Position numbers and translations under genes: made by a program. DNA of 64,000 nucleotides, from positions 1,550,001 to 1,614,000 of the forward strand of contig NZ_JBEJGX010000003.1 of NCBI RefSeq assembly GCF_040253635.1, given 5' to 3'. This document shows, in pieces, positions 37,040 through 47,229 of this stretch. This stretch comes from Streptomyces sp. Edi2 (GTDB lineage Bacteria; Actinomycetota; Actinomycetes; Streptomycetales; Streptomycetaceae). The notes beneath the pieces are model-generated. The model worked only from the letters and a program-made list of their open reading frames with translations, ran no database searches and was not told the DNA's origin. Every line of letters starts with the position of its first letter. The stretch's first letter is position 1.

Positions 37040-39010
37040 TCAGCAGGGCACCCGGAAGCCGCCGGGGGCGCGCTGGCCCTCGGCGCCGCCGGTCAGCGCC
37101 GTACGCAGCGCCGCCTCGGGCCGCGGTACCACGCTGCCGTCGGCCTGCAGCAGTTGCTGGCGCTGGGTGACGGTGCCGGTGCGGGCGCCGGGCACCCCCG
37201 CGTTCTTGACCCGCACCCGGTTCAACGGTGCGGGCGTGAGCTGCTTCTTGGTGCGGACGAAGGAGATGAAGCTCTCGTAGTCGCGGGTGTGCCGGACCGG
37301 TGCGGTGAAGCCGGTGAAGGCGCTGAAGCCGTCCTGGTTGATGAGGGTGTACGAGGGGGCGGCGAGGCGGTAGCGGCGGCCGGTGTCGAGTGCGGAGCCG
37401 TCGATGAAGACGTCGGCGGGGTCGATCCGCCGGCCGACCGGTCCCGCGGCGTCGAAGGTGTAGCGGACGTTTCCGGAGACCGCCAGCGGTGAGAAGCCAA
37501 GCCCGCCGCCGGCCGTCGGCGCCCACTGTTCCTCCAGCGCGTCATGGATCTGCCGGCCGGTGACGGTGACGGTCAGGATCGGGTCGCCGAAGCCCACGGA
37601 GTTCCAGGCCTGCGCAAAGGTGAGGGTGCCGTCGGTCTCCTGGTTGCGGATCAGGTCGCCGGCGATCAGCGCCTGGCCGACGCGCGGGGCGACCGCGATC
37701 ACGGCGAGGTCGGCGGGGGTGTTGGGGTGGTCGGCGGGGTCGTCCATCGGGCCGTGCGGCTGCCGGCCCGCCCACAGCGCCCAGTCGGCGACGAGGTTGC
37801 CCATGGTGGACTCCCCCAGCGTGTTGCGCCGCCGGGTGAAGGAGGCGGTCTGGGTGCCGATCTTGGTGCGGGCGCGGCGGGAGGCGTAGTCCGCCCAGTA
37901 GCCGGCGATCGAGCGCAGCTCGGGATCCGGCGTCACATCGCGGGTGTTGGGGTGGTTGGTGGAGGTGGTCAGCTCCCGGATCACCGCTCCGGTGTCCGGG
38001 TCGAGGCGGAGGTTGATCTCGTTGATGATCTGCCCGTAGCAGCCGGCCTCGACGAAGGGGCGGGGGTCGCCGTTGGGGTCGGGGAGCATCATGGTGAAGG
38101 CGCGGTGCCAGTGGCCGGTGACGATGGCATCGATGTCGGGCGAGACGCGCAGCGCCAGTTCGTAGGCGGGTCCCGAGGGGTTCTTGCCGCTGGAGAAGTC
38201 GCTGCCGGCCACCGCGCCGTCGTGCATGCTGAGCACGATCGCATGGACGCCGCGCTTCTTGAGCTCCGCGGCACAGCGGTTGGCGGTCTCCAGTTCGTCC
38301 AGGGTGCGCAGTCCCGGCTGGTAGGAGCCGGGGAACGACTCGGTGCCGATGGCGGTCAGATGGATGAAGCCGATCGCCAGCCGGCGGCCCTGCCCGGCAT
38401 CCACGTACTCGATGTTGTACGGCGCCAGTACGGGCTCGCCGGTCGCGTTCCACACCATGTTGGCGCAGTAGTAGGGGAACTTCGCGCCCTCGAAGCGGCG
38501 CCCGGTGGAGTCCTTGAAGTCGTCGTCCCGTCCGACGACCGGGAAGGCGTCACCGTCGCCCATGTGCGAGGTCAGGAAGGCCGCCGACTTGTCGAACTCG
38601 TGGTTGCCGGTCGAGGCGAAGTCCATGCCCATGGCGTTGAGCGCCTCGATGGTGGGTTCGTCGGCGAAGGAGGAGGCGTCGAACTCCCAGCCGGAGAAGA
38701 GGTCGCCGGGGGCGAAGAAGAGCGAGTTGTCGCGGCCGTCTCTCAGCCGCTCCAGGTGGGCGGCCATATAGGCCACGCCGCCCACGGTGTACGTCTTCCC
38801 GCCGGCACCGGTGATGAGGGAGTTGGCGCCCGGGGCGCCCTGCAGGTAGCCGTGCAGATCGGTGATGTTGAGGAGCTGGACGTCGACGTATTCGTCGGCG
38901 GTGGCCGCGTCGCGGGCGTGGCCGGTGGCGTAGGCGTTGCTTCCGATGGCGCTCGCGGTGGCCAGGGCCCCCGCGGCGGTGAGGAAGGAGCGTCGTCCGA
39001 TGTCGCGCAC
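37040..39010 (-). CDS. Secreted bifunctional metallophosphatase/5'-nucleotidase
   Basis: The product is 656 aa from GTG 39010 (AGGAG, 9-nt spacing); an upstream frame start at 39061 lacks a site. A Tat signal (GRRSFLTAAGALATASAIGSNAYA) precedes the calcineurin-like metallophosphoesterase domain with LLNITDLHGY, GDLFSG, TGNHEFDKS, SMHDGA and VTGHWHR. The C-terminal 5'-nucleotidase domain has GNLVADWALW and FAQAWNSVGFGDPILTVTVTG, with the substrate-binding TLINQDGFSAF region. It is exported and releases phosphate from nucleotides. Proximity to glpQ suggests phosphate scavenging, though no PHO box was identified upstream. Confidence 0.93.
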   Translation of the reverse strand: MRDIGRRSFLTAAGALATASAIGSNAYATGHARDAATADEYVDVQLLNITDLHGYLQGAPGANSLITGAGGKTYTVGGVAYMAAHLERLRDGRDNSLFFAPGDLFSGWEFDASSFADEPTIEALNAMGMDFASTGNHEFDKSAAFLTSHMGDGDAFPVVGRDDDFKDSTGRRFEGAKFPYYCANMVWNATGEPVLAPYNIEYVDAGQGRRLAIGFIHLTAIGTESFPGSYQPGLRTLDELETANRCAAELKKRGVHAIVLSMHDGAVAGSDFSSGKNPSGPAYELALRVSPDIDAIVTGHWHRAFTMMLPDPNGDPRPFVEAGCYGQIINEINLRLDPDTGAVIRELTTSTNHPNTRDVTPDPELRSIAGYWADYASRRARTKIGTQTASFTRRRNTLGESTMGNLVADWALWAGRQPHGPMDDPADHPNTPADLAVIAVAPRVGQALIAGDLIRNQETDGTLTFAQAWNSVGFGDPILTVTVTGRQIHDALEEQWAPTAGGGLGFSPLAVSGNVRYTFDAAGPVGRRIDPADVFIDGSALDTGRRYRLAAPSYTLINQDGFSAFTGFTAPVRHTRDYESFISFVRTKKQLTPAPLNRVRVKNAGVPGARTGTVTQRQQLLQADGSVVPRPEAALRTALTGGAEGQRAPGGFRVPC

Positions 39011-39130
39011 TGCGTCACTCTCCTGAACGAGCCGTCCGTAGGGGGACGACGGGAGAGTCAAGCGAGCCGCGCCGGACGGCCGGTCACCAGCACACGTACC
39101 GGGCGTGAACAGGCGAGGGACAGTCGCCCC

Positions 39131-39191
39131 CAGGGCGTGTCCCGTGGATCATGGCCGGTGCACGGCACCGTGATCCACAGGACACGCCCTG
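39131..39191. repeat. 61-nt imperfect palindrome (intergenic repeat or terminator)
   Basis: Arms at 39131-39151 and 39171-39191 match over 20 of 21 positions (CAGGGCGTGTCC...GTGGATCA). The loop contains a further inverted CGGTGC/GCACCG pair. It lies between the nucleotidase start and the MFS stop, both on the minus strand, so it can terminate the MFS transcript. Its size and near-perfect arms also fit a dispersed intergenic element. Confidence 0.7.
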
Positions 39192-39285
39192 AGGCGCGGT
39201 GGGTGCCCGCCGTCCGGCGGATCGGCCCGGGAGTGTGCCCCGGTCTCGCGGGCCCGCGGGCCCGCGGAGTGCGGCGAAACACCCG

Positions 39286-40830
39286 CTAGCTGTTCGCCAG
39301 CTCCTGGCCGCGGAGCAGGAACCAGGCGGCCACCGCGGCGGACAGCAGGACCGCCGCACCCACCGCGGCCGCGGCGTCCACCCCGGCGACGAAGGAGTGC
39401 TGTGCGGCCTTGACCAGCGCCGCGGCCTGTTCGGCGGGGAGGTGGCGGGCCGCCTCGAAGGCGCCGCCGAGCGATTCGCGGGCGGCGTCCGTGGCCGGCG
39501 CCGGGACGCCGGGCGGGGCGGCGAAGCCCCGGTAGTTGGCGGTCACGATGGACCCCAGCAGCGCGATCCCGAGCGCGGCGCCCAGCTCGTACGCCGTCTC
39601 GGAGACCGCGGAGGCCGCTCCTGCCTCCTCCTTGGGGACGCTGGAGAGGATCACATCGGCGGTGACGGTGAACGAGAAACCGGCGCCGATGCCGACGACG
39701 AAGAGGATCAGGCACAGGGCGGCGGTGCCGGTGTCGCCGTGCAGGGTGGTGCAGCCGACGAGCGAGAGCCCGACCACGGCGAGGCCGCCGGCCACCACGA
39801 TCCGTACGGACAGCCGGCGGGCGACCCAGCCGGCCGCAAGACCGGCGCCCACCGCACCGATCGCGGCCGGGAGTTCGGTGAGCCCGGCGTTGAGCGGCGA
39901 GCGCAGCTGCACCATCTGGAGGAACTGGGAGAGGAAGAAGACCAGGCCGGAGAGTCCGAGGATGGTCAGCAGGTCGGCCAGCACCGCCCCGGAGAAGCCG
40001 CGGTGGTGAAAGAGCTTCATGTTCAGCAGCGGCGAGGCGAGGGTGAGCTGCCGCCGGACGAACACCACCAGGGCGAGCACCCCGATGACGGCGGCCAGCG
40101 CGATGTCCCAGCGGTAGCCCTCCACCGCCGCTTCCTTGATGGCGTAGACGACGGCGACGATGCCCACCAGGGCCAGCAGCACACTGGGGATGTCCCACGG
40201 ACCGGGATCCGGATTGCGCGACTCCGGGATGACCCTGGCGCCGACGGCCACCAGCAGCGCCATCACCGGCAGGTTGATCAGGAAGACCGAACCCCACCAG
40301 AAGTGCCCCAGCAGAAAGCCACCCAGGACCGGCCCCACGGCCATGCCGGCCGAGGCCATCGCACCCCAGATACCGATGGCCAGACTGCGTTCCCTGGGGT
40401 CGTGGAAGAGGTTGCGGATGAGCGCCAGGGTGGCCGGCATCAGCGTGGCGCCGGCCACGCCCTGCAGCGCACGGGCGGCGATCATCATCTCCGGGGTGGT
40501 GGCGTACGCGGCGAGCACCGACATGGCGCCGAAGCCGACGGAGCCGATCAGCAGCAGCTTCTTCCGGCCGATGCGGTCGCCGAGGCTGCCCATGGAGACC
40601 AGCAGACCGGCGATGACGAAGGAGTAGATGTCACCGATCCACAGCAGCTGCGTCCCGGACGGCCGGAGGTCTTCGCTGAGGAAGGGCGTGGCGAGGCCGA
40701 GGACCGTGGCATCGACGCCGACCAGCAGGACGGCGAGGACGAGGACGGCGAGCGCGAGCCAGCGTCCCGGCCGGGGCTGGTCGTCCACATGAGCCGAGCC
40801 GGCCGGTTCTGACGCTATGGTCTCGGTCAT
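39286..40830 (-). CDS. MFS drug efflux transporter (DHA2, 14-helix)
   Basis: The product is 514 aa from ATG 40830, overlapping the tetR stop (ATGA). Fourteen hydrophobic segments are visible, with motif A GSLGDRIGRKKLLL after helix 2, the antiporter motif C-like GMAVGPVLGGFLLG and LFVVGIGAGFSFT. It resembles the DHA2/QacA group exporting cationic drugs, dyes or natural products. Co-transcription with an adjacent TetR repressor suggests substrate-induced expression. The substrate is unknown. Confidence 0.93.
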   Translation of the reverse strand: MTETIASEPAGSAHVDDQPRPGRWLALAVLVLAVLLVGVDATVLGLATPFLSEDLRPSGTQLLWIGDIYSFVIAGLLVSMGSLGDRIGRKKLLLIGSVGFGAMSVLAAYATTPEMMIAARALQGVAGATLMPATLALIRNLFHDPRERSLAIGIWGAMASAGMAVGPVLGGFLLGHFWWGSVFLINLPVMALLVAVGARVIPESRNPDPGPWDIPSVLLALVGIVAVVYAIKEAAVEGYRWDIALAAVIGVLALVVFVRRQLTLASPLLNMKLFHHRGFSGAVLADLLTILGLSGLVFFLSQFLQMVQLRSPLNAGLTELPAAIGAVGAGLAAGWVARRLSVRIVVAGGLAVVGLSLVGCTTLHGDTGTAALCLILFVVGIGAGFSFTVTADVILSSVPKEEAGAASAVSETAYELGAALGIALLGSIVTANYRGFAAPPGVPAPATDAARESLGGAFEAARHLPAEQAAALVKAAQHSFVAGVDAAAAVGAAVLLSAAVAAWFLLRGQELANS

Positions 40831-41378
40831 TTCTCCATGCTCCGTCGGATGCCGCCGAGCAGCAGCTCGGCGATCGAGTGGTTGAGGTCATTGCGGGCGA
40901 CCCGTCCTTCGTGGACGGCCCAGGCCCCGGCACCGATCAGGCCGTAGAAGGCCTCGGTGAGCCAGGCGGCGCTCAGCTCGATGCGGAAGTCGCCCTCTTC
41001 CTGGCCGCGGCGGAAGAGGGCGGAGATACGGGCGTCCAGCTCCGCCCAGCCGGCGTTGATCTCGCCGTCCTCGAAGAGCTGGTTCTCGGTGAAGAGGAAG
41101 GCCAGGACGGCGGCGACCGGTTCGGCCTCGGCGATCAGACGGCGCAGCGCCTCGACCGCGTCCCCCTCCTCCAGCCGCGCCGCGTCCATCGCCTGCACGA
41201 ACTGCGCGATGCCGTGCTCCTCCAGCGCCCTGATCAGGGCGTCCCGGCCGGCGAAGTGCCGGTGCAGCGTCGCGCGGCTGATGCCCGCGGCGCGGGCGAT
41301 CTCGTCCATCGGCGTCGATGCCCGGCGCGTGAGCAACGCGGCGGCTTCCTTGAGTACCCGTTCACGATCCACAGCCAT
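40827..41378 (-). CDS. TetR-family repressor of the adjacent MFS gene
   Basis: The 183-aa product has an N-terminal HTH (STPMDEIARAAGISRATLHR then HFAGRDAL) and a C-terminal ligand/dimerisation domain. Its stop overlaps the MFS start, so it is the first gene of a tetR-MFS operon. An 18-bp palindrome and a promoter with TATTAT lie immediately upstream. Spacing from the -10 element to the ATG suggests leaderless translation. Autoregulation is likely. Confidence 0.92.
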   Translation of the reverse strand: MAVDRERVLKEAAALLTRRASTPMDEIARAAGISRATLHRHFAGRDALIRALEEHGIAQFVQAMDAARLEEGDAVEALRRLIAEAEPVAAVLAFLFTENQLFEDGEINAGWAELDARISALFRRGQEEGDFRIELSAAWLTEAFYGLIGAGAWAVHEGRVARNDLNHSIAELLLGGIRRSMEK

Positions 41379-41385
41379 GAGACAT

Positions 41386-41414
41386 ATAATAGCTGAATGA
41401 GACGTTGATGTCTC
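41386..41414 (-). promoter_or_regulatory. Promoter of tetR-MFS
   Basis: GAGACA (41409-41414) and TATTAT (41386-41391) are separated by 17 nt on the minus strand. The -10 ends 7 nt before the tetR ATG, so the transcript probably starts at the start codon. Confidence 0.6.
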
Positions 41415-41415
41415 A
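41398..41415. promoter_or_regulatory. Probable TetR operator palindrome
   Basis: TGAGAC-GTTGAT-GTCTCA is a perfect 6+6 bp inverted repeat over the -35 element and spacer. An extra TGAGACAT half-site at 41378-41385 covers the start codon side. Confidence 0.65.
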
Positions 41416-41435
41416 CGCGACCCTCACCACACGCA

Positions 41436-41481
41436 CGACGGCGGCCCGCCCCCGGTGTCTCCCGGGGGCGGGCCGCCGTCG
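41436..41481 (-). terminator. Terminator of the argG-argH block
   Basis: A perfect 20-bp stem (41436-41455 with 41462-41481) with a 6-nt loop lies 52 nt past the argH stop. Confidence 0.88.
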
Positions 41482-41532
41482 CACACTCCTGCGACCAGGA
41501 GGTATCTCCCTCCAGGTCGGCTCGGTGGCCCG

Positions 41533-42984
<1,452 letters not shown>

Positions 42985-43092
42985 TCAAGGCTGCTTCGGA
43001 TACGCGACCTCCCCCTGGGTCCCGGGGACCAGGGGGTACCCCCGCCGCGAGGGCGGGGAGGCGGGCCGTCGTACGGAGTTAACGAGACGGGC

Positions 43093-44286
43093 TCAGGCCA
43101 GGTCGCGCTTGGCCGCGATCTTGCTCGACATGCCGAAGAGCTCGATGAAGCCCTTCGAGAGCGACTGGTCGAAGGTGTCGCCGGTGTCGTACGTCGCGAG
43201 GTTGAAGTCGTACAGCGACTGGTCCGACTTCCGGCCGGTGACCACGGCGCGGCCGCCGTGCAGGGTCATCCGGATGTCGCCGGACACGGCCTGGTTGGCC
43301 TCGTTGATGAAGCCGTCCAGGGCGCGCTTGAGCGGCGAGAACCACAGACCGTCGTAGACCAGCTCGCCCCAGCGCTGCTCGACCTGCCGCTTGTAGCGGG
43401 CCAGTTCGCGCTCGACGGTGACGCTCTCCAGCTCCTGGTGCGCGGTGATCAGCGCGATCGCGCCGGGCGCCTCGTAGACCTCACGGGACTTGATGCCGAC
43501 CAGCCGGTCCTCGACCATGTCGATCCGGCCGATGCCCTGGGCGCCGGCCCGCTCGTTGAGCTGCTGGATGGCCTGCAGGACGGTGACGGGCTTGCCGTCG
43601 AGGGCGACCGGGACGCCCTCCTTGAAGGTGATGACGACCTCGTCGGCCTCCCGCTGGACGGCCGGGCTCTCCGTGTACTCGTACACGTCCTCGATCGGCG
43701 CGTTCCAGATGTCCTCCAGGAAGCCGGTCTCCACGGCCCGCCCGAAGACGTTCTGGTCGATGGAGTACGGCGACTTCTTGGTGGTCGCGATCGGGAGGTT
43801 CTTCTCCTCGCAGAACGCGATCGCCTTGTCCCGGGTCATCGCGTAGTCGCGGACCGGGGCGATGCACTTCAGGTCGGGGGCGAGGGAGGAGATACCGGCC
43901 TCGAAACGGACCTGGTCGTTGCCCTTGCCGGTGCAGCCGTGGGCGACGGTGGTGGCGCCGTGCTTCTTGGCGGCGGCCACCAGGTGCTTGACGATGGTCG
44001 GCCGCGAGAGGGCGGAGACCAGCGGGTAGCGGTCCATGTACAGGGCGTTGGCCTTGATCGCCGGGAGGCAGTACTCGTCGGCGAATTCGTCCTTGGCGTC
44101 CGCGACCTCGGCCTCGACCGCACCGCAGTCGAGCGCACGCTTGCGGATGACGTCCAGGTCCTCGCCGCCCTGGCCGACGTCCACGGCAACGGCGATGACC
44201 TCGGCGCCCGTCTCCTCGGCGATCCAGCCGATACAGACAGAGGTGTCCAGGCCGCCGGAGTAGGCGAGTACGACGCGCTCGGTCAC
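43093..44286 (-). CDS. argG: Argininosuccinate synthase
   Basis: The product is 397 aa. The GTG at 44286 is chosen because AAGGAG lies 7 nt upstream; the longer frame to 44331 is unlikely. Motifs: the ATP PP-loop [26 protein letters not shown] and [17 protein letters not shown]. It joins citrulline and aspartate using ATP. The promoter and an ARG-box-like palindrome are well defined upstream, and argH follows. Confidence 0.97.
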   Translation of the reverse strand: MTERVVLAYSGGLDTSVCIGWIAEETGAEVIAVAVDVGQGGEDLDVIRKRALDCGAVEAEVADAKDEFADEYCLPAIKANALYMDRYPLVSALSRPTIVKHLVAAAKKHGATTVAHGCTGKGNDQVRFEAGISSLAPDLKCIAPVRDYAMTRDKAIAFCEEKNLPIATTKKSPYSIDQNVFGRAVETGFLEDIWNAPIEDVYEYTESPAVQREADEVVITFKEGVPVALDGKPVTVLQAIQQLNERAGAQGIGRIDMVEDRLVGIKSREVYEAPGAIALITAHQELESVTVERELARYKRQVEQRWGELVYDGLWFSPLKRALDGFINEANQAVSGDIRMTLHGGRAVVTGRKSDQSLYDFNLATYDTGDTFDQSLSKGFIELFGMSSKIAAKRDLA

Positions 44287-44302
44287 GGGTTTCTCCTTAC
44301 GG

Positions 44303-44330
44303 TGCATACGCTGATGGGTATAAGTATGCA
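44303..44330. promoter_or_regulatory. ARG-box-like palindrome at argG
   Basis: TGCATAC (44303-44309) and GTATGCA (44324-44330) form a perfect inverted pair with centres 21 bp apart, two helical turns. It overlaps the -10 region and transcription start of argG. It resembles streptomycete ARG boxes (TGCAT-type half-sites) bound by ArgR. Confidence 0.65.
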
Positions 44331-44351
44331 CTCCACCGTATGTTTCGTCAA
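44323..44351 (-). promoter_or_regulatory. argG promoter
   Basis: TTGACG (44346-44351) and CATACT (44323-44328) with a 17-nt spacer on the minus strand. It gives a 5' leader of about 30 nt. Confidence 0.7.
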
Positions 44352-44403
44352 CGGGAAGGCGAACACGCAGGTCAAACGGCGGGCCGTCGACGCCGCGGGA
44401 CCC

Positions 44404-44772
44404 TCAGAAGCCCTCCCGCAGCACCTCGACCAGGACGTTCACATGACTCACGGACACATCCTTCGTGGCCGTCAGCAGCGTCAGCGGCCCCTGCGCCGCC
44501 CGCTCCCGCAGCCTCTCCAGCGCCGGCTGCACCGCCTCCTGCGCCAGCTCCTCGCGGTACCGCTCGGCGAACTCCGCGAACCGCGGTCCCTCGTGGTGGA
44601 ACCAGCGGCGCAGCTCCGACGAGGGCGCCACGTCCTTGCACCACTCGGTCAGCTGCGCGTCCGCCTTGGACAGCCCGCGCGGCCACAGCCGGTCCACCAG
44701 CACCCGCGCCCCGTCCGCCGGCTCCGGCGCCTCGTAGACCCGGCGCACCCGGAGATCATTCTTCGCGGACAT
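44404..44772 (-). CDS. DUF488 family protein
   Basis: The product is 122 aa from ATG 44772; ATG 44781 three codons upstream is the alternative. The family pattern is clear: RRVYEAPEPADGARVLVDRLWPRGL, WCKDVAPSSELRRWFHHE, FAERYREEL and LTLLTATKDVSVSHVNVLVEVL. DUF488 proteins are small soluble proteins of unknown biochemical role, sometimes linked to metal or stress responses. It is upstream of argG on the same strand, but argG has its own promoter in between. Confidence 0.88.
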   Translation of the reverse strand: MSAKNDLRVRRVYEAPEPADGARVLVDRLWPRGLSKADAQLTEWCKDVAPSSELRRWFHHEGPRFAEFAERYREELAQEAVQPALERLRERAAQGPLTLLTATKDVSVSHVNVLVEVLREGF

Positions 44773-44848
44773 TTCATCCATAACACCATCGAACCACGCC
44801 GGCCGGGCCCCCGCCGGAGGCCCGCGACGACGCCTGCGAGCACCCGCT

Positions 44849-44878
44849 TTGGATTCATGGCCCCGGACAGGGTATTTT
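44849..44878 (+). promoter_or_regulatory. tRNA-Pro promoter
   Basis: TTGGAT (44849-44854), 18-nt spacer, TATTTT (44873-44878), about 45 nt upstream of the tRNA. Confidence 0.55.
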
Positions 44879-44923
44879 TCTTCTGCACGCCCCGGCCGGG
44901 AGTTCTCCGGCCGGCACGAGCAC

Positions 44924-44997
<74 letters not shown>

Positions 44998-45026
44998 CGG
45001 TGCAGTAAGGGCTTCGAGCCCAGGTC

Positions 45027-45061
45027 AGGGCCTTGCTCCCGCTTCGGGGGAGCAAGGCCCT
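45027..45061 (+). terminator. tRNA-Pro terminator
   Basis: A 14-bp stem (45027-45040 with 45048-45061), a 7-nt loop GCTTCGG, then TTGATCGTTTTC. It also faces the trmO stop at 45087. Confidence 0.85.
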
Positions 45062-45086
45062 TGATCGTTTTCTGCGGGATAACGCC

Positions 45087-45569
45087 TTACGCGCGAGGAT
45101 CGGTGTAGTAGTCGGCCAGCATCTCCGAGGGCCAGGCGGGCTCGCGTACGCCGCCCTGCGGTCCCATCACGCTGAACCAGGGCTTGATGTCCAGGATTGG
45201 TGTGCCGTCCACGGCATCCAGTGCTTCCACGTGCAGATCCAGGCCGTCCACTTTGAGCAGGCGGCATCGGGAGATGCCCAGCCAGTTCATTCGGCGCATG
45301 TTGCGGTGGGCGAAGGTGCCGCCTGCCGGCCAGTCGGGGTTGCCGCGGGGGCGCCGGGGCTCAGGGTGCAGATCGGTGGGATCGGTCAGGTGGAAGCGGA
45401 AGACGACCTCGATGTGGGAGAAGTCCTCCAGACCGACGACGGCCCCCTCGGTGAACTGCTCCGGGTCGATACGGATGATGGAGCGAGTACCGCCCCAGTA
45501 ATCGTCCGTGGGGTCGACGCGACCACCCACCACGTGGGCGACGGGTACGACCTTGAACTCTTCTGTCAT
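45087..45569 (-). CDS. trmO: TrmO-family tRNA (t6A37-N6) methyltransferase
   Basis: The 160-aa product matches the UPF0066/TrmO beta-barrel SAM methyltransferase family: VVPVAHVVGGRVDPTDDYWG, GLEDFSHIEVVFRFH, GTFAHRNMRRMNWLGISRC and the active-site region DAVDGTPILDIKPW. TrmO methylates N6 of t6A37 in tRNA-Thr. It lacks the extra C-terminal domain of the E. coli protein. The stop is TAA. The gene is convergent with tRNA-Pro. Confidence 0.85.
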   Translation of the reverse strand: MTEEFKVVPVAHVVGGRVDPTDDYWGGTRSIIRIDPEQFTEGAVVGLEDFSHIEVVFRFHLTDPTDLHPEPRRPRGNPDWPAGGTFAHRNMRRMNWLGISRCRLLKVDGLDLHVEALDAVDGTPILDIKPWFSVMGPQGGVREPAWPSEMLADYYTDPRA

Positions 45570-45608
45570 GGGGACTGCACTCCTCGGGGAACTGGGTAGA
45601 ACGGGTGG

Positions 45609-47003
45609 TCAGGCGGACTCGGCCAGGTAGGCGGCAGCACGGCGATCGAGTTCGGCCACCGTGGGAATGCCGCGCCCACGTACGGGCGACAGGGCACGAC
45701 GCATGTCCAAGGCAGTACGACGGGCGCGCGCCGAACGAATGCCGTCCATGGAGTCCAGCGCACGCGACCAGGTGGCGCAGGCTTCCTCCATGGCTCCCTG
45801 CCTCGCCTGGACGGCACCGAGATACCCAAGGGTCACGGCGTGCGTGCGGGTGAACGAGGAGGCAGCGCGGGTGCGGACGCTGCGCCGGAACTGCTGCTGT
45901 GCGCCGTTCAGATCCCCGATGTCGCGCAGAGTACACGCGGTCTCATGCGCGAGGCTGGCCTCGCTGAAGAAGAACACCCGGGCCGGGTCCTCGTCACCGG
46001 AGCGGGCGGATGACAGGTCGTCCTCGGCGCGGAGCAACGCGGCGACGGCGGCCTTCTTCTGTCCGGCGGCGGCCAGCGCGCGGGCATGGACCACGCCCAG
46101 CAGTGCGCGCTCGCGCGGGGTCGCGAGAACGTAGCGAGCACCATCCATCGAGGCCGTGGCAACGTTCAGGGCGTGGCTCGGGTGTCCGAGGTCCACCGCC
46201 TGGTGAGCCATGGCGCGGAGGACGTGCCCCGCCAAAGGCGCGTCACCGGCCTCTGCCGCCAAGCTCACCGCAGTCGTGAAGTAGCGCTGCGCGAGAGAGT
46301 GTTCAGCGCTGTCGAACGCCATCCAACCGGAGAGGTAGGCCAGTTCACCGGCGGCGGAGAACATCTCCCGCCGCACACTGCCGTCCGTGTAGTGACCGTT
46401 GAGGTACGCGGCTACATCGGTCGTGAGGTACTGGACCGCTGCCGTGCGGGCGTGACCGCCGCCGTGTCGCTGATCGACACGGGAAAACATGGCCGCCATG
46501 TCTCGGACGGTCTCCAGGTCCCGGCGGCCGACCTTGGGGCGGTTCGTCGTGGAAGGCACGGTGGAGCGCTCAGCCATCTGCGTCCACCACGCGGGGCCGG
46601 GCACGGCCAGCGCGGCGACTGAGTATGCGGCGGCGGTGAGGGCACGCCTGCGCCCTATGTCCAAGTCGTCTCTCCCCAACTCGTTGAGCGCTGCCAGGGT
46701 ATCCAGACGCCAGGCGGGCGCGTCTTCCAAGGGATTGGCGGCGAACCCGATCTCGCTCAACGTGACTGGTCTGCGGAGTTGGCGGGAGAGGGCTTCGGCC
46801 AGGTAACGCGCCGTGCATTCGGAGGGCTTGGCACCGGCCACCCAGTGGGCGATGGCGGAGCGGTTCGTACGCACAGCGTCTCCGGCCTCACCTCCGATGG
46901 AACGCACCGAACGGGCCAGCGTCTCGTACGTCACCCCAGCCGACTTGATCATGTCTTGGAGCAGGATGTTACGTAAGCGCTGCTGTCCGCCTGAGCCACC
47001 CAT
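45609..47003 (-). CDS. Transcriptional regulator-like protein with HTH and TPR-like repeats; contains a TTA codon
   Basis: The product is 464 aa from ATG 47003 with an excellent GGGAGGAGG site. The N-terminus (LQDMIKSAGVTYETLARSV, NRSAIAHWVAGAKPSECTAR) is an XRE-like DNA-binding domain. The rest is helical with TPR-like repeats (LGHPSHALNVATASM, AAGQKKAAVAALLRAEDDL, GDLNGAQQQFRRSV). Codon 10 is TTA (46974-46976), rare in Streptomyces and read by the bldA tRNA, so expression is probably tied to development. It is divergent from an ATP-binding protein gene. Such paired regulator/ATPase genes are common in streptomycetes; target unknown. Confidence 0.85.
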   Translation of the reverse strand: MGGSGGQQRLRNILLQDMIKSAGVTYETLARSVRSIGGEAGDAVRTNRSAIAHWVAGAKPSECTARYLAEALSRQLRRPVTLSEIGFAANPLEDAPAWRLDTLAALNELGRDDLDIGRRRALTAAAYSVAALAVPGPAWWTQMAERSTVPSTTNRPKVGRRDLETVRDMAAMFSRVDQRHGGGHARTAAVQYLTTDVAAYLNGHYTDGSVRREMFSAAGELAYLSGWMAFDSAEHSLAQRYFTTAVSLAAEAGDAPLAGHVLRAMAHQAVDLGHPSHALNVATASMDGARYVLATPRERALLGVVHARALAAAGQKKAAVAALLRAEDDLSSARSGDEDPARVFFFSEASLAHETACTLRDIGDLNGAQQQFRRSVRTRAASSFTRTHAVTLGYLGAVQARQGAMEEACATWSRALDSMDGIRSARARRTALDMRRALSPVRGRGIPTVAELDRRAAAYLAESA

Positions 47004-47066
47004 CCGACCTCCTCCCTGGTGACGCGGCCCCACCCAACCCCAGCCGGGTCGTGAGGCCAACGTCTA

Positions 47067-47083
47067 AACGCGTTAAACGCGTT
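47067..47083. promoter_or_regulatory. Twin AACGCGTT palindromes
   Basis: Perfect 8-bp palindromes AACGCGTT at 47067-47074 and 47076-47083 lie in the divergent promoter region between the TTA-containing regulator and the ATP-binding gene. A binding site for the regulator is plausible but unproven. Confidence 0.45.
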
Positions 47084-47229
47084 GCTCCCTTGCACGCCCT
47101 TGGACACGTGGCGTGACGCTCGTTGACTGGAGCGTAGCCGCCGTCCAGGAAAGTACAGCGGCTCGAAGAAGATTGCCCGCCCCCGCACTCCGCCGGTGGT
47201 GGGCTGCAGCCGACACCGACGAGGTCCCG

